Notes: generated from the letters alone by a model not told the origin. Shown: positions 8,961 to 18,242, counted from the stretch's first letter. The stretch: DNA of 64,000 bases from Candidatus Thiodictyon syntrophicum (GCF_002813775.1 NZ_CP020370.1:2257501-2321500), one strand, 5' to 3'. A program made the numbers and translations.

Positions 8961-9067
8961 AAACCGGAGGTCGAGGCTTTAGCCGGTCGACAGCGCCTGT
9001 CAGCGGCCCTGATCCGGCTAAAGCCTCGCCCTCCGGTTTCCTGGCGGCCGGAACGACGATCAAGGCC
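8961..9067. mobile_element. Non-autonomous 22-bp-tag element, dyad type A, left end eroded
   Basis: A long dyad (AAACCGGAGGTCGAGGCTTT from 8961, mirrored to 9039) is followed by the tag GGCCGGAACGACGATCAAGG ending at 9067. The tag is the terminal repeat of the transposon at 15805-17720. The matching left tag is not recognisable. If the unit was about 145 bp, as for relatives, its left end fell just upstream of modB. No target duplication is visible. Confidence 0.65.
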
Positions 9068-9105
9068 GCCGCGAGCAGTTGCCCCGCCCGCGGTATGGTA
9101 CGGCC

Positions 9106-10023
<918 letters not shown>

Positions 10024-10155
10024 TCAAAACACAGGCCGCGTCAAGGGGCGCTATGCTTGAGTCTGGTGTTCTCCGTGGCCTACACTGCGCCGGTCGTAGC
10101 GGTCCGCCGCCGACCCGAGGCGCTCAGTCCCATTTCCCATCTATCGAGATTTATC

Positions 10156-10584
10156 ATGAAAATCAGTGCACGCAACCAGTTCAGCGGGACCGTCGGTGCG
10201 GTCAAGGCCGGTGCCGTCAACAGCGAGGTGGAACTGGTGCTCCCGGGTGGCGAGAGGATCGTCGCCGTGGTGACCAATGAAAGCGTCACGGGCCTGGGTC
10301 TCAAGGCCGGTGCGGCGGCCGTGGCCTTGGTCAAGGCGTCCTCGGTGCTGGTGATGACCGACAGCGCGGGGCTGCGTCTGAGCGCCCGCAACTGTTTGGC
10401 AGGAACCGTGAAGTCGCTGAACCTGGGGCCGGTGAATGCCGAGGTGACCATCGCCCTGGCCGGTGGCACCGAGGTCCATGCCACCATCACGCACGGCGCG
10501 GCGGCCGAACTGGGGCTGCAGCAAGGCGGGGCGGCCACGGCGGTATTCAAGGCGCCGTCCGTGATCCTCGGCGTCCCGGCCTGA
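10156..10584 (+). CDS. mop: Di-Mop molybdopterin/molybdate-binding protein
   Basis: A 142-residue cytoplasmic protein made of two Mop domains in tandem. Domain 1 is MKISARNQFSGTVGAVKAGA to about residue 68. Domain 2 begins LSARNCLAGTVKSLNLGPVN. Each has the SARNxxxGTV opening and the TxxSxxxLGL segment (TNESVTGLGL, THGAAAELGL) of molbindins. These small proteins bind molybdate oligomerically and buffer or sense it. ATG 10156 starts exactly at the first domain. The gene is divergent from modABC and shares its control region. Domain 2 has THGAAAELGL in place of the usual TxxSxxxLGL. Confidence 0.9.
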   Translation: MKISARNQFSGTVGAVKAGAVNSEVELVLPGGERIVAVVTNESVTGLGLKAGAAAVALVKASSVLVMTDSAGLRLSARNCLAGTVKSLNLGPVNAEVTIALAGGTEVHATITHGAAAELGLQQGGAATAVFKAPSVILGVPA

Positions 10585-10664
10585 GGACCCAGGGTGCGGT
10601 CCGGCGGCGCAGGCTGACAGCCAGGGCCGGAACCTCAGCCACCCCGGAAGATGAAAGTCCTCCC

Positions 10665-10757
10665 GTGGGAGCGGCTTGCAGCCGCGATGCGGGGCCGCGG
10701 CAACCTGTGACGTTGCGGCAGTTCGCAAGGCCTCGTCGCGGCTGAAGCCGCTCCCAC
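10665..10757. repeat. Dyad repeat (GTGGGAGCGGCTT family)
   Basis: GTGGGAGCGGCTTGCAGCCG at 10665 is mirrored by CGGCTGAAGCCGCTCCCAC ending at 10757. Flanking GAAAGTC and GACTTTC add an outer arm. It fills the gap between the Mop gene and the long fusion gene and may act as a transcription stop. It does not carry the 22-bp tag. Confidence 0.6.
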
Positions 10758-10823
10758 CGCCTCGCCCCGCGACTTTCACGGTAAACTTGGGGCATCGCTC
10801 CCGTTCCCCACCGAGTCCGCGTC

Positions 10824-13800
10824 GTGCCGAGCCCCCTGCTGGCCATCCTCGTCTTAGGCGCCTTTTCCCAGGTCGCCCAGGCGGTGTTGATCCGTGAGGG
10901 GCTGGTGGTCTTCTACGGCAACGAGGTGGGTCTGGGGGCCTTCTACGGGAGCTGGCTGCTGTGGCTGGCGGTGGGTGCGGCGGCGGCCCTGGGCTGGGAG
11001 GGGCGCCGGGGGGCGCGCCCGGGACTGGATGCCGGGGCGGCGGCGCTTGATGCCTTGCGCCTGATCCTGTGCGCCCTGCCGCTGGTCCTGATCGGGCAGG
11101 TCCTGGCCCTGCGCTCGGTGCGCTGGTTCCTGGAGGTCTCGGCGAGCGAGTTCGTTCCCCTGGGCGACCTGTTTCTGGCCGTGACGCTGGTCAACCTGCC
11201 GGGCGGGGTGCTGCTCGGGTTTGCCTTTGCCCTGACCTGCGCGGCCCTGGGCGAGCGCGGCGCCGTCGTGGGGCCGGTCGCCCGGACCTATGTGGCGGAC
11301 GCACTGGGGGCGCTCCTGGGCGGGCTGTTGTTCACCTTCGTCCTGATCCGTTGGCTGGGTCCGGTCGCGACCCTGGGGCTCACGACCGCCACCATGGCGC
11401 TGACCGCCGCGTTCCTGGCGGCGCCGCGCACCGGCCCGGGGCCTGGCATGGTCCTTCCCGCGCGCGCCTGGCTCCCCCTGACCCTGGCCCTCACCGGCCT
11501 GCTGCTGACATTGCCCCCGATCGCCCGCCCCCTGGACCAGGCCCTGGAGCGCTGGCGCTTCGCGAGCCTCCAGCCCGGGATGGAACTCCTGGACGCACTC
11601 GATACCCCCTATGGCCACCTGGCCGTCGCCCGCCTGGGGTCCCAGACCTCGGTGGTGGCGGACGGTCAGGTCCAGCAGAGTTTTCCCCTGCCCCTGGAGG
11701 TGGAACGTCAGGCCGCCTATTTTTTCGCCCAGGCCCGGGGCCAAGACCAGGCGGTGCGCCGCGTACTGCTCCTGGGCGGTTACCCGGGCGGGCTGGCGGC
11801 GGGGCTCCTGCGCTATCCGGTGGTGCGGATCGATCAGGTGGAACAGGATCGCGCGGCCTTCGCGCGGGTGCGGCCCTACCTGGACGAGGCCGGGCGGGCG
11901 TCCCTGGATGACCCGCGCCTGACGCTGCACTTTGCCGCCGCCCGCCGCTTCCTGCGCCTGCTCGAACCCGGGGTCGCCTATGACCTGATCCTGTCCCTGG
12001 ACGCGACCCCCGCGAGCGCCGCCGGCAACCGTCTCTTCACCCGCGAGGCCTTCGACCTGGCGCGTGCCCGGTTGGCCCCGGGCGGGGTCTTCTGCACCCA
12101 GGTGAGTGCCGCCTCCAACTATGTGGGGCGGGCGGTGGGCGGCTACGCGGGCTCGGTCTACCGGACCCTGAAGGCGGTCTTCCCGACCGTCGTCCTGGTC
12201 CCCGGCAACCCGCAGGTCTTCTGTGCGGGTGAGGCCCCCGCGCGCCTGACGGAGGACCCGGCCGAACTCCAGCGCCGCTATCTGGCCGCCGCGCCGGCGC
12301 GGCACAGCCTGCCGTCCGGAACCTTCGCGACCCTGCTGCCGGCGCCGGATCTCGCCTATCTGCACGCCCGGCTCGACGGCGCCGGGGCGGCGGGGGCGGT
12401 CAATACCGATGCCCGGCCGGTGACCTACTATCTGAATATGGTCCTGTGGGGTCAGTTCAGCGGGTCCGGATTCGTGGACTGGCTGGCGGGGCTGCAGCGG
12501 CTCGGACCCTGGCCCTATCTGATCCCGCCCCTGCTGTTCGTCGCCCTGTGGCTGCTGCGGGCACTGATGGAAGGCGGGGCAGGGCCGGCGCGGGGGCGCA
12601 CGGGCGGGGTCGTCGCCCTGGTCGTGATCGGGTTCATCGCCATGGCGGGCCAGTTGGCGCTGCTTTTCAGTTATCAGGCCCAAGTGGGGCTGGTCTTCGA
12701 GCGGGTGGCACTGCTCAACGGGCTCTTCATGACCGGGCTCGCGCTCGGCGGCGGCGCGGTGCGGGCGCTCGCGGCCGGGCGGCGGGCGGACCTGCACCTG
12801 ATGGGCCTGCTGGCGGGCGCGGCCCTTGGTCTCACGCTGCTGCCGACGGCCCTGGAGGGCCTGGCGACCCTGGGTGAGGATGCCCGGGAGGCGGGCTATC
12901 TCGCCCTGACGCTCGCCTTGGGGCTGGTGGCCGGGGCCGGTTTCACCCTCTGTGTCGGTCTCGGTCAAGGCACGGCCGGCGCCTCGGCGCTGCGCGGGGG
13001 GGGCCTGGCGATGGCGGCGGACAGCCTGGGCGGGGCTCTGGGCGGTCTGGTTACCGGGGCCCTCATGGTCCCGATCCTGGGGGTGGCGGTGACCTGCCGC
13101 GTCCTGGCCGTGCCGGCGCTGCTGGCCCTGGTGCCGCTGGTCTATCGGCGCCTGGTACCTGGCGTGGGGCCGGGTCCCCGCGCGCAGGCGTCCTTTCCCT
13201 GGCCGGGGGTCGGGTGGGGGCTGCTCTATGGCGTGCTGCTGGTCTATGCCTGGCACCTGGCGGCGCTCCAGGCGCGTCCGGGGCCGCAGGTGCGGTTCGA
13301 TCAGGAGGCCCTGGCGCAGCTCAGCGGTTCGAGCCGGTTCACGCCGGTGGAGTCGCCCTTCGTCCACTATCTGGGCGGCGCGGCGGGGGACGGTGAGCCG
13401 CAGACGGTGACCCTGGCGAGTGCCGCCGCGGGCCCCGGCGTCAGCGGCTTCGCGGGGCCGATCCAACTGCTGCTCGCGCTCGGGCGCGACGGGACCCTGC
13501 GCGGGGTGCGCCTGCTCGACTCCCGGGAGACGCCGTCCTACATCACCGGGATCGAGACCTGGCTCGCCGGGCTGGCCGGGGCCGATCTGTCCCAGGCGCC
13601 CCTGTCGCTGGCGCGGGTGGACGGGCTGAGCGGGGCCACGGTGACCAGTCGGGCGGTCCTGGCGACAATCAACAACGCCGCCCGGCGGGCGACACAGGTC
13701 GCCTTCGGGCGGCCCCTGCCGCCCCCGGCCGCGGCACCCGGGGGCGGTGCCGATTGGGGGCTGGGTGCCACGGCCGTCTTGGTCCTCCTGTTCTTCCCGG

Positions 13801-14537
13801 TCTATTTTTCCGGCAGTGGGCGGGCGCGGCTGCTGTTGCAGGGCGCCGCCCTGGGCGTGCTGGGGTTCTGGCTCAATACCCTGGTCACGGAGTTGGACCT
13901 CGTGAACCTCAGTCAGGGCCATGCGGCGGCCCCGGCCGAGAACCCCCAGCGCTGGCTGCTGCTCGGCTTCGTCGCGGTCAGCTCGGTCCTGTTCGGCCAG
14001 GTCTGGTGCGGCTTTCTGTGCCCCTTCGGCGCGCTGCAGGAATTCGTCTCCCGCCTGGGGCGCCGGCTGGGTCTGTGGACCTGGCCGGACCGGCCCCTGG
14101 AACAGGCGTCGCGCTATCTCAAGTTTCTGTTGCTGGCCGCGCTCCTGGTCCTGGTCTGGACCACGGGGGAGGGCGCCTGGGCGACCTTCAACCCGATGCA
14201 GCAGGTCTTCGGCGGGCAACTGCGTGGGTGGATGCTCGTCCTGACCGGGGCGGTCATCGCCGGGTCCCTGGTCTATTATCGCTTCTGGTGCCGCTATCTG
14301 TGCCCCCTGGGGGCCTTCCTCGCCTTGGGCAACAAGCTGGCGCTGTTGCAGCGGCTGGGTCCGCGGCGGCGCTTCGAGCACTGCGACCTGGGGGTCAAAG
14401 GTGACCATGATCTGGACTGCATCCGCTGTCACCGCTGCCTGGCGGGGCGGGATACCCATCTGCCGCGGGGGCCGAAGCTTCCGGGCCGGCGCGCGGCCCT
14501 TGATCGTCCTTCCGGCCACGATCGGCAATCGGCGTAG
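10824..14537 (+). CDS. Membrane fusion: aminopropyltransferase-like + FMN-binding + NapH/NosR-like ferredoxin module, C-terminus lost
   Basis: A 1237-residue protein starting at GTG 10824. Residues 1-215 are hydrophobic segments. Residues about 240-560 form a soluble nucleotide-binding fold like spermidine-synthase-type proteins (VLLLGGYPGGL, then the closing phrase VNTDARPVTYYLN). A second multi-pass block covers about 575-800. Residues about 870-965 are a periplasmic FMN-binding domain with the flavinylation motif LSGATVTS near 937. Residues about 980-1190 are NapH/NosR-like, with CGFLCPFGALQE near 1062 and CRYLCPLGAFLAL near 1155. The final cluster CIRCHRC near 1199 lacks its fourth Cys and CP; the last 14 codons and the stop come from an inserted repeat element. 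A membrane electron-transfer role is inferred from the flavin and Fe-S modules. Confidence 0.75.
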   Translation: MPSPLLAILVLGAFSQVAQAVLIREGLVVFYGNEVGLGAFYGSWLLWLAVGAAAALGWEGRRGARPGLDAGAAALDALRLILCALPLVLIGQVLALRSVRWFLEVSASEFVPLGDLFLAVTLVNLPGGVLLGFAFALTCAALGERGAVVGPVARTYVADALGALLGGLLFTFVLIRWLGPVATLGLTTATMALTAAFLAAPRTGPGPGMVLPARAWLPLTLALTGLLLTLPPIARPLDQALERWRFASLQPGMELLDALDTPYGHLAVARLGSQTSVVADGQVQQSFPLPLEVERQAAYFFAQARGQDQAVRRVLLLGGYPGGLAAGLLRYPVVRIDQVEQDRAAFARVRPYLDEAGRASLDDPRLTLHFAAARRFLRLLEPGVAYDLILSLDATPASAAGNRLFTREAFDLARARLAPGGVFCTQVSAASNYVGRAVGGYAGSVYRTLKAVFPTVVLVPGNPQVFCAGEAPARLTEDPAELQRRYLAAAPARHSLPSGTFATLLPAPDLAYLHARLDGAGAAGAVNTDARPVTYYLNMVLWGQFSGSGFVDWLAGLQRLGPWPYLIPPLLFVALWLLRALMEGGAGPARGRTGGVVALVVIGFIAMAGQLALLFSYQAQVGLVFERVALLNGLFMTGLALGGGAVRALAAGRRADLHLMGLLAGAALGLTLLPTALEGLATLGEDAREAGYLALTLALGLVAGAGFTLCVGLGQGTAGASALRGGGLAMAADSLGGALGGLVTGALMVPILGVAVTCRVLAVPALLALVPLVYRRLVPGVGPGPRAQASFPWPGVGWGLLYGVLLVYAWHLAALQARPGPQVRFDQEALAQLSGSSRFTPVESPFVHYLGGAAGDGEPQTVTLASAAAGPGVSGFAGPIQLLLALGRDGTLRGVRLLDSRETPSYITGIETWLAGLAGADLSQAPLSLARVDGLSGATVTSRAVLATINNAARRATQVAFGRPLPPPAAAPGGGADWGLGATAVLVLLFFPVYFSGSGRARLLLQGAALGVLGFWLNTLVTELDLVNLSQGHAAAPAENPQRWLLLGFVAVSSVLFGQVWCGFLCPFGALQEFVSRLGRRLGLWTWPDRPLEQASRYLKFLLLAALLVLVWTTGEGAWATFNPMQQVFGGQLRGWMLVLTGAVIAGSLVYYRFWCRYLCPLGAFLALGNKLALLQRLGPRRRFEHCDLGVKGDHDLDCIRCHRCLAGRDTHLPRGPKLPGRRAALDRPSGHDRQSA

Positions 14538-14640
14538 GGTGCGCCGCGCGCACCTTGCGCAGGGACGCAACGGCAGCGCGGTGGCACGGGTGCGCGCGGC
14601 GCACCCTACGGGCCCTCCGGCCGCAACGACGATCGAGACC
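14496..14640. mobile_element. 145-bp non-autonomous tag element, dyad type B
   Basis: Left end GCCCTTGATCGTCCTTCCGG, right end GGCCGCAACGACGATCGAGA, and an internal dyad beginning CGTAGGGTGCGCCGCGCGCA (14533-14554) mirrored at 14588-14610. Flanks GGCGCGCG (14488-14495) and GGTGCGCG (14641-14648) match 7 of 8 as a target duplication. It was inserted into the 3' end of the long fusion gene and supplies its stop codon. Near-identical to the element at 24370-24514 in inverted orientation. Confidence 0.8.
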
Positions 14641-14665
14641 GGTGCGCGGACCCTTGCGGGCGACT

Positions 14666-14789
14666 ATAGTTGGTCATGGTTCCGGCTGCCCCGGGCCGGA
14701 GTCCAAGGCTTCAGCCTTGGATGGCCAGGACCAAGGCTGAAGGCTTGGACTCCAAAACGTGGCCGCGGGCCGGAACGATGATCAAGGCC
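14666..14789. mobile_element. Non-autonomous tag element, dyad type D
   Basis: The right tag GGCCGGAACGATGATCAAGG (14768 onward) is clear; the left tag at 14666-14687 is degraded (TTGGTCATGGTTCCGGC). The internal dyad GGAGTCCAAGGCTTCAGCCT (14698 onward) is mirrored to 14753. No convincing target duplication. Confidence 0.6.
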
Positions 14790-14818
14790 GCCTTGGCGAC
14801 CCACCAGAAGAGAAGGCG

Positions 14819-15592
14819 ATGACTAATCCCCCGTATCCGCTCGCTCATTTCCTGCTGATTGCGCTGCTGCCCGCATTGTTCGGTATGCCCGTCCAGGCGC
14901 AGGACGAGACCGCCGCGCCGGTCGCGACCGCCCCGGCAGTGGACGGCGCCGCCGCGGCCGGCCCCCGGGCCCGCTTGCCCGAACAGGACCGCTGGTTCGG
15001 CATGATCTCGGATCTCCATTTCGATCCGTTCTACGACCCGTCCCTGGTCGCCCGGCTGGCCGCCGCCGAACCGTCGCGATGGGAGGAGATTTTCGCCGCC
15101 TCATCCATCACCACACCGAGCGCCTCAGGCAGCGATACCAACTTTCCGCCGCACATGGACGAGTTTCGTGTGCTGGCGGACGAGGCGGGTAAACCATTCA
15201 CGTTCGAGCGCGTGGTCCCGTCCATCAGTCCGATTTACGGAAACAATCCCGGCTACCAGGTCTACCGTTACGATCGGTCCACCGGCGCACCGGTTGACTA
15301 TGTGACAATGACCTACAAGGAAGCAGCCGACACCGGCGGCAACTCGCAGTGGACTAAGGAATATGGCTTCGAGGAGGCCTACGGGGTTGGGCCGCTGACG
15401 CCGTCGAGCCTGACCCTGCTGTCGGCAGGAATTATTTCCGATCCGAACCTGCGCACCAAATTCATCGCCTATTACGGCGGTGAAGCGAGCCCCGGACCCA
15501 TCCCGGCCGGCAGTTGGCAGTCACCCGCCTGCGCCTTGACGAATCTCGACGCGCAAGCGTTCTCCACCTGTTGTGTTGGGGTCTCCCGGTAA
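14819..15592 (+). pseudogene. Sphingomyelinase-like metallophosphoesterase with in-frame internal deletion
   Basis: The open frame (257 residues from ATG 14819) starts with a signal peptide ending VQAQ. Residues 64-72 carry the metal-binding start ISDLHFDPFYD of calcineurin-like, acid-sphingomyelinase-type phosphodiesterases. After GSDTNFPP (near 111) it jumps to HMDEFRVLADEAGKPF, which in the family directly follows the final GHTH metal ligands. The typical tail follows (PSISPIYGNNPGYQVYRYD, then ALTNLDAQAF). About 200-250 residues holding the other metal ligands are missing, so catalysis is not expected. The frame is still open, which suggests recent loss or a collapsed assembly. The gene ends 6 bases before a hexamer repeat. 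Confidence 0.7.
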
Positions 15593-15597
15593 CTTCT

Positions 15598-15660
15598 CGT
15601 TGTCGTTGTCGTTGTCGTTGTCGTAATCGTAATCGGAGAAACGATGCAATTCTGGGTGCG
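15598..15660. repeat. Hexamer-flanked repeat C, left half (interrupted)
   Basis: Four and a half units of GTTGTC lead into GTAATCGGAGAAACGATGCA and TTCTGGGTGCG. The rest of the repeat resumes 2.1 kb downstream at 17763. Intact relatives are at 18109-18242 and 21498-21645, so the interruption is clear. Confidence 0.8.
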
Positions 15661-15925
15661 GGCCTCGATCATAATCCCGGCCACTGGGAGCGCCGCACCC
15701 CAGTGCGGCGCGATCTCGCTGGCGACCGCGGCCTTGCGTGCTGCGGACAGGGCGGGCCGCACTGGGGTGCGGCGCTCCCAGTCGGTCGGCCTGAAGGCCG
15801 ACCGGGCCTTGATCATAAATCCGGCCAAGACCTAGCGTAGGGCTTGGTTAACCCCCACTGGAGAGCGGCAGGACCCGCGAAATTGTGTACCCTTGGAAGT
15901 GCAAACAAACCGAGGGAGAAGCACG

Positions 15926-16018
15926 ATGTTCGAAGGTCCTGCCGGGATCGACTTTAGCGCAGACATCGGGTCGACGCCATCGGGCGTGGTCCGGCGGTCG
16001 GCCGGCGGTGGGTCGTGA
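15926..16018 (+). CDS. 30-codon leader ORF coupled to the transposase
   Basis: ATG 15926 is preceded by GGGAGAAG at good spacing, the best ribosome site in the element. It encodes MFEGPAGIDFSADIGSTPSG plus 10 residues and stops at TGA 16016-16018. That stop overlaps the GTG start of the transposase in a GTGA. This is either a coupling leader or the true N-terminus joined by a -1 frameshift. No classical slippery heptamer is visible. Confidence 0.45.
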   Translation: MFEGPAGIDFSADIGSTPSGVVRRSAGGGS

Positions 16019-17691
16019 AGCACCGCTCGCGCCTGGAGCGAGCCGAACAGCGCGGGGCGGCCGTGGCCCGCTTGGCGACGGGGCAGCCGCAACGCCACGT
16101 CGCCGCCGAACTGGGCGTGGCGCGCAGCACCTTGCAGGACTGGTGCAAGCCGACCCCGGTCGGCGCGGCCCCGGCGGTGTTGGCAGCCTTCGTGGCGACC
16201 CCTGAGGGCGTGCAGTGGCTGCACCAAGTGGTGGTGGCGGCGCACTTCGTCATCACGCTGCACGGCGGTGCCGGGGTGCGGATGGTGTGTGAATTCTTGA
16301 AGTTGAGTGGGTTGTCGGCGTTCGTCGGCGCGAGCTATGGCACCCACCAGGCCCTCAATGCGGCCTTGGAGGAGATGGTGGTCGCCGTGGCGCGTGAGCA
16401 ACGGGCGGCGTTGGCGGTGGGCATGCCGCACCGCGCGATCACGGCGTGCGAGGATGAGACCTTTCATCCGCAGATTTTGTTGGTCATGTTGGAGCCGGTG
16501 TCGAACTTTCTGCTGCGCGAACAGTACGCCGCCGATCGCACGGCGGCCACCTGGACGCAGGCGTTGCGCGCGGGTCTGGACGGCTTGAACGTGACCGTGA
16601 TCCAGGGCACCAGCGACGAGGCCACAGCGTTGCGCCGCCATATCCAGACGGATTGTGCGGCCCATCATTCCCCGGACCTGTTTCATGTGCAACAGGAGGT
16701 GTCCAAGGGCACCAGCCTACACTTGGTCCGCCACGTGAAACAGGCGGGCGCCAGCGTCGCGGCCGCCCAGACGTCGCTGGACGCTGAGCGGGCGACCGCG
16801 CAGGCCTATGACGCCCAATCCCCGCGTCCGCGCGGGCGCCCACCGGCGTTCGCGCCCCGCATTGAAGCCGCCCTGGCGGTCGTGGTGCAGGCCGAAGCCG
16901 ATCAGGTACAGGCGCAAGCGCGTCAGGCCGAGGCCCGTGAACTGGTGCGTGAGTTGGGGACCCTCTATCACCCCTATGAGTTGGAGCAGGGACAGGCGCA
17001 GCCCGTGGCGCGCATCGCGCAACGCTTTGCCGACGTGTGGACGCGGCTGCAACAGCTGGCCGACGCGGCCGATCTGCCAACGCGCGCCCGTGAGCGCCTG
17101 GCCAAGGCGCAGCGCCTGACGATTCAGTTCCTTGCCACCATTACCTTTTTCTTTGCGACCGTGCAGGCCAAGGTCGAGGCGCTGAATCTGCCGCCCGCCG
17201 TGGAACTGGCGTTGCTCACGCAGCTGATTCCGGCGCTCTACCTCGAGCGCGTCGCCAATCGCAGCACGCTCGCTGAACCGCGCCACCGTCTGCACGCCCT
17301 GAGCCGGCAGTTGCTCGAACCGCTGCGCCAACGCGATCATCCGCTCCAGGCCCTCCCAGAGGCCGAGCGCGCGCGCCTCGAACAGGTGGCCGGTGACTGC
17401 GCCGACCTGTTCCAGCGCAGCAGTTCCAGCGTGGAGGGGCGCAACGGCCAACTGTCCCTACATCACCATGGCCGACATCGCCTGAGCGACCGCAAGCTCG
17501 AGGCACTGACCGCCGTACATAACTTCCACCTCCGTCGCCCCGACGGGACCACTGCCGCTGAGCGCTTCTTCGGCCGGGCCCACGAAACGCTGTTCGCGCA
17601 GGTGCTCCAGCGCATGCCGTTGCCCCCGCCGCCAGCGCGCCGACGACCGCGCCCGCCCAAGCCGCCCGCGCTCCTGCCGGTAGCGGCGTAA
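16015..17691 (+). CDS. DDE-type transposase (DUF6399-like)
   Basis: A 558-residue protein. Residues 5-50 form a helix-turn-helix unit (RGAAVARLATGQPQRHVAAE, then LGVARSTLQDW). A likely acidic triad is Asp147 (CEDETFHP), Asp201 (GTSDEA) or Asp221 (HSPDLFHVQQE), and Glu474 (SSVEGRNGQLSLHH). Between the second and third acids lies a long, Ala/Gln/Arg-rich helical insertion (about 240-440). The C-terminal phrase LTAVHNFHLRRPDGTTAAER is typical of a DDE transposase ending. The tail is Pro/Arg-rich. It starts at GTG 16015, overlapping the leader ORF. Placement inside perfect terminal repeats with a target duplication supports an active or recently active transposase. It does not match a standard IS family that I can name. 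Confidence 0.8.
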   Translation: MKHRSRLERAEQRGAAVARLATGQPQRHVAAELGVARSTLQDWCKPTPVGAAPAVLAAFVATPEGVQWLHQVVVAAHFVITLHGGAGVRMVCEFLKLSGLSAFVGASYGTHQALNAALEEMVVAVAREQRAALAVGMPHRAITACEDETFHPQILLVMLEPVSNFLLREQYAADRTAATWTQALRAGLDGLNVTVIQGTSDEATALRRHIQTDCAAHHSPDLFHVQQEVSKGTSLHLVRHVKQAGASVAAAQTSLDAERATAQAYDAQSPRPRGRPPAFAPRIEAALAVVVQAEADQVQAQARQAEARELVRELGTLYHPYELEQGQAQPVARIAQRFADVWTRLQQLADAADLPTRARERLAKAQRLTIQFLATITFFFATVQAKVEALNLPPAVELALLTQLIPALYLERVANRSTLAEPRHRLHALSRQLLEPLRQRDHPLQALPEAERARLEQVAGDCADLFQRSSSSVEGRNGQLSLHHHGRHRLSDRKLEALTAVHNFHLRRPDGTTAAERFFGRAHETLFAQVLQRMPLPPPPARRRPRPPKPPALLPVAA

Positions 17692-17762
17692 CGGGGGTGG
17701 CCGGAACGATGATCAAGGCCGCCGACCGACACACCGCGGTGGCCGGAGCGATGATCGAGGCC

Positions 17763-17830
17763 GGGGTGCGAGAGAATCCGGGGCGCTACGATAACCTCGA
17801 TTACGACCACGACCACGGTGCGAAGAGTAT
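17763..17830. repeat. Hexamer-flanked repeat C, right half
   Basis: GGGGTGCGAGAGAATCCGGG leads into GCGCTACGATAACCTCGATT and then ACGACCACGACCAC, a decayed form of the GACAAC run. It continues the left half at 15598-15660 once the transposon block is removed. Confidence 0.75.
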
Positions 17831-17837
17831 TCTGACG

Positions 17838-18083
17838 ATGAACCTGTCGATGCGACATTGGCGCGCCCGTGAGGCGCGCTTCCTCGGCCTCATTGCGCTC
17901 AGCCTGGTGCTGATCGCCCTCGGCCTGGGGGACGCGCTGCGCGCCGCCGCCCAGCCCGGCAGTGGCTACCGGATGCTCGACCGCAAGGCCCTGGAGCGGC
18001 GTATTCAGGCCGGGGAGCTCAGCGAGCGGGAGGCCGGCTGGTATCATCCCTCGACCCCGGACGAGACCGGCGGCGCCAAGTAA
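17838..18083 (+). CDS. Small single-pass membrane protein
   Basis: An 81-residue protein from ATG 17838: MNLSMRHWRAREARFLGLIA, then LSLVLIALGLGDALRAAA as one membrane helix (about residues 14-35). A soluble tail follows with ALERRIQAGELSEREAGWYH. I do not recognise a family. It starts right after a repeat and lacks a strong ribosome site. It precedes the AmmeMemoRadiSam genes on the same strand, separated by a repeat, so linkage is uncertain. Confidence 0.5.
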   Translation: MNLSMRHWRAREARFLGLIALSLVLIALGLGDALRAAAQPGSGYRMLDRKALERRIQAGELSEREAGWYHPSTPDETGGAK

Positions 18084-18108
18084 CGAGTTAAGAACGAGTT
18101 AAACGCAG

Positions 18109-18242
<134 letters not shown>

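Larger units (their letters stand above)
15805..17720 (+). mobile_element. Autonomous DUF6399-type transposon with 22-bp inverted repeats and 8-bp target duplication
   Basis: Ends are GGCCTTGATC..ATCCGGCC (15805-15826) and its inverted partner (17699-17720), pairing at 19 of 22. The flanking direct repeat GCCGACCG is exact: 15797-15804 and 17721-17728. Length is 1916 bp. It contains one transposase gene, possibly preceded by a 30-codon leader. The same ends bound the small elements seen across the window, which makes this a candidate source of the transposase that moves them. Confidence 0.85.
15661..17762. mobile_element. Older non-autonomous tag element (dyad type E), split by the autonomous transposon
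   Basis: The left end is GGCCTCGATCATAATCCCGG (15661) and the right end (17741-17762) is its inverted partner GGCCGGAGCGATGATCGAGG; 18 of 22 positions pair. Flanks TGGGTGCG and GGGGTGCG (7 of 8) lie inside repeat C. The internal dyad runs CTGGGAGCGCCGCACCCCAG (15684) to 15781. With 15805-17728 removed, the unit would be 178 bp and would regain a perfect palindrome GTCGGTCGGCC..GGCCGACCGAC. Confidence 0.8.

Noticed and set aside
10854-14570. A 1238-codon open frame on the minus strand opposite the fusion gene
   Set aside because: Very rich in Arg, Gln, Gly and Pro with no domain signatures. Such long antisense frames are expected opposite GC-rich genes; the plus-strand frame has clear domains.
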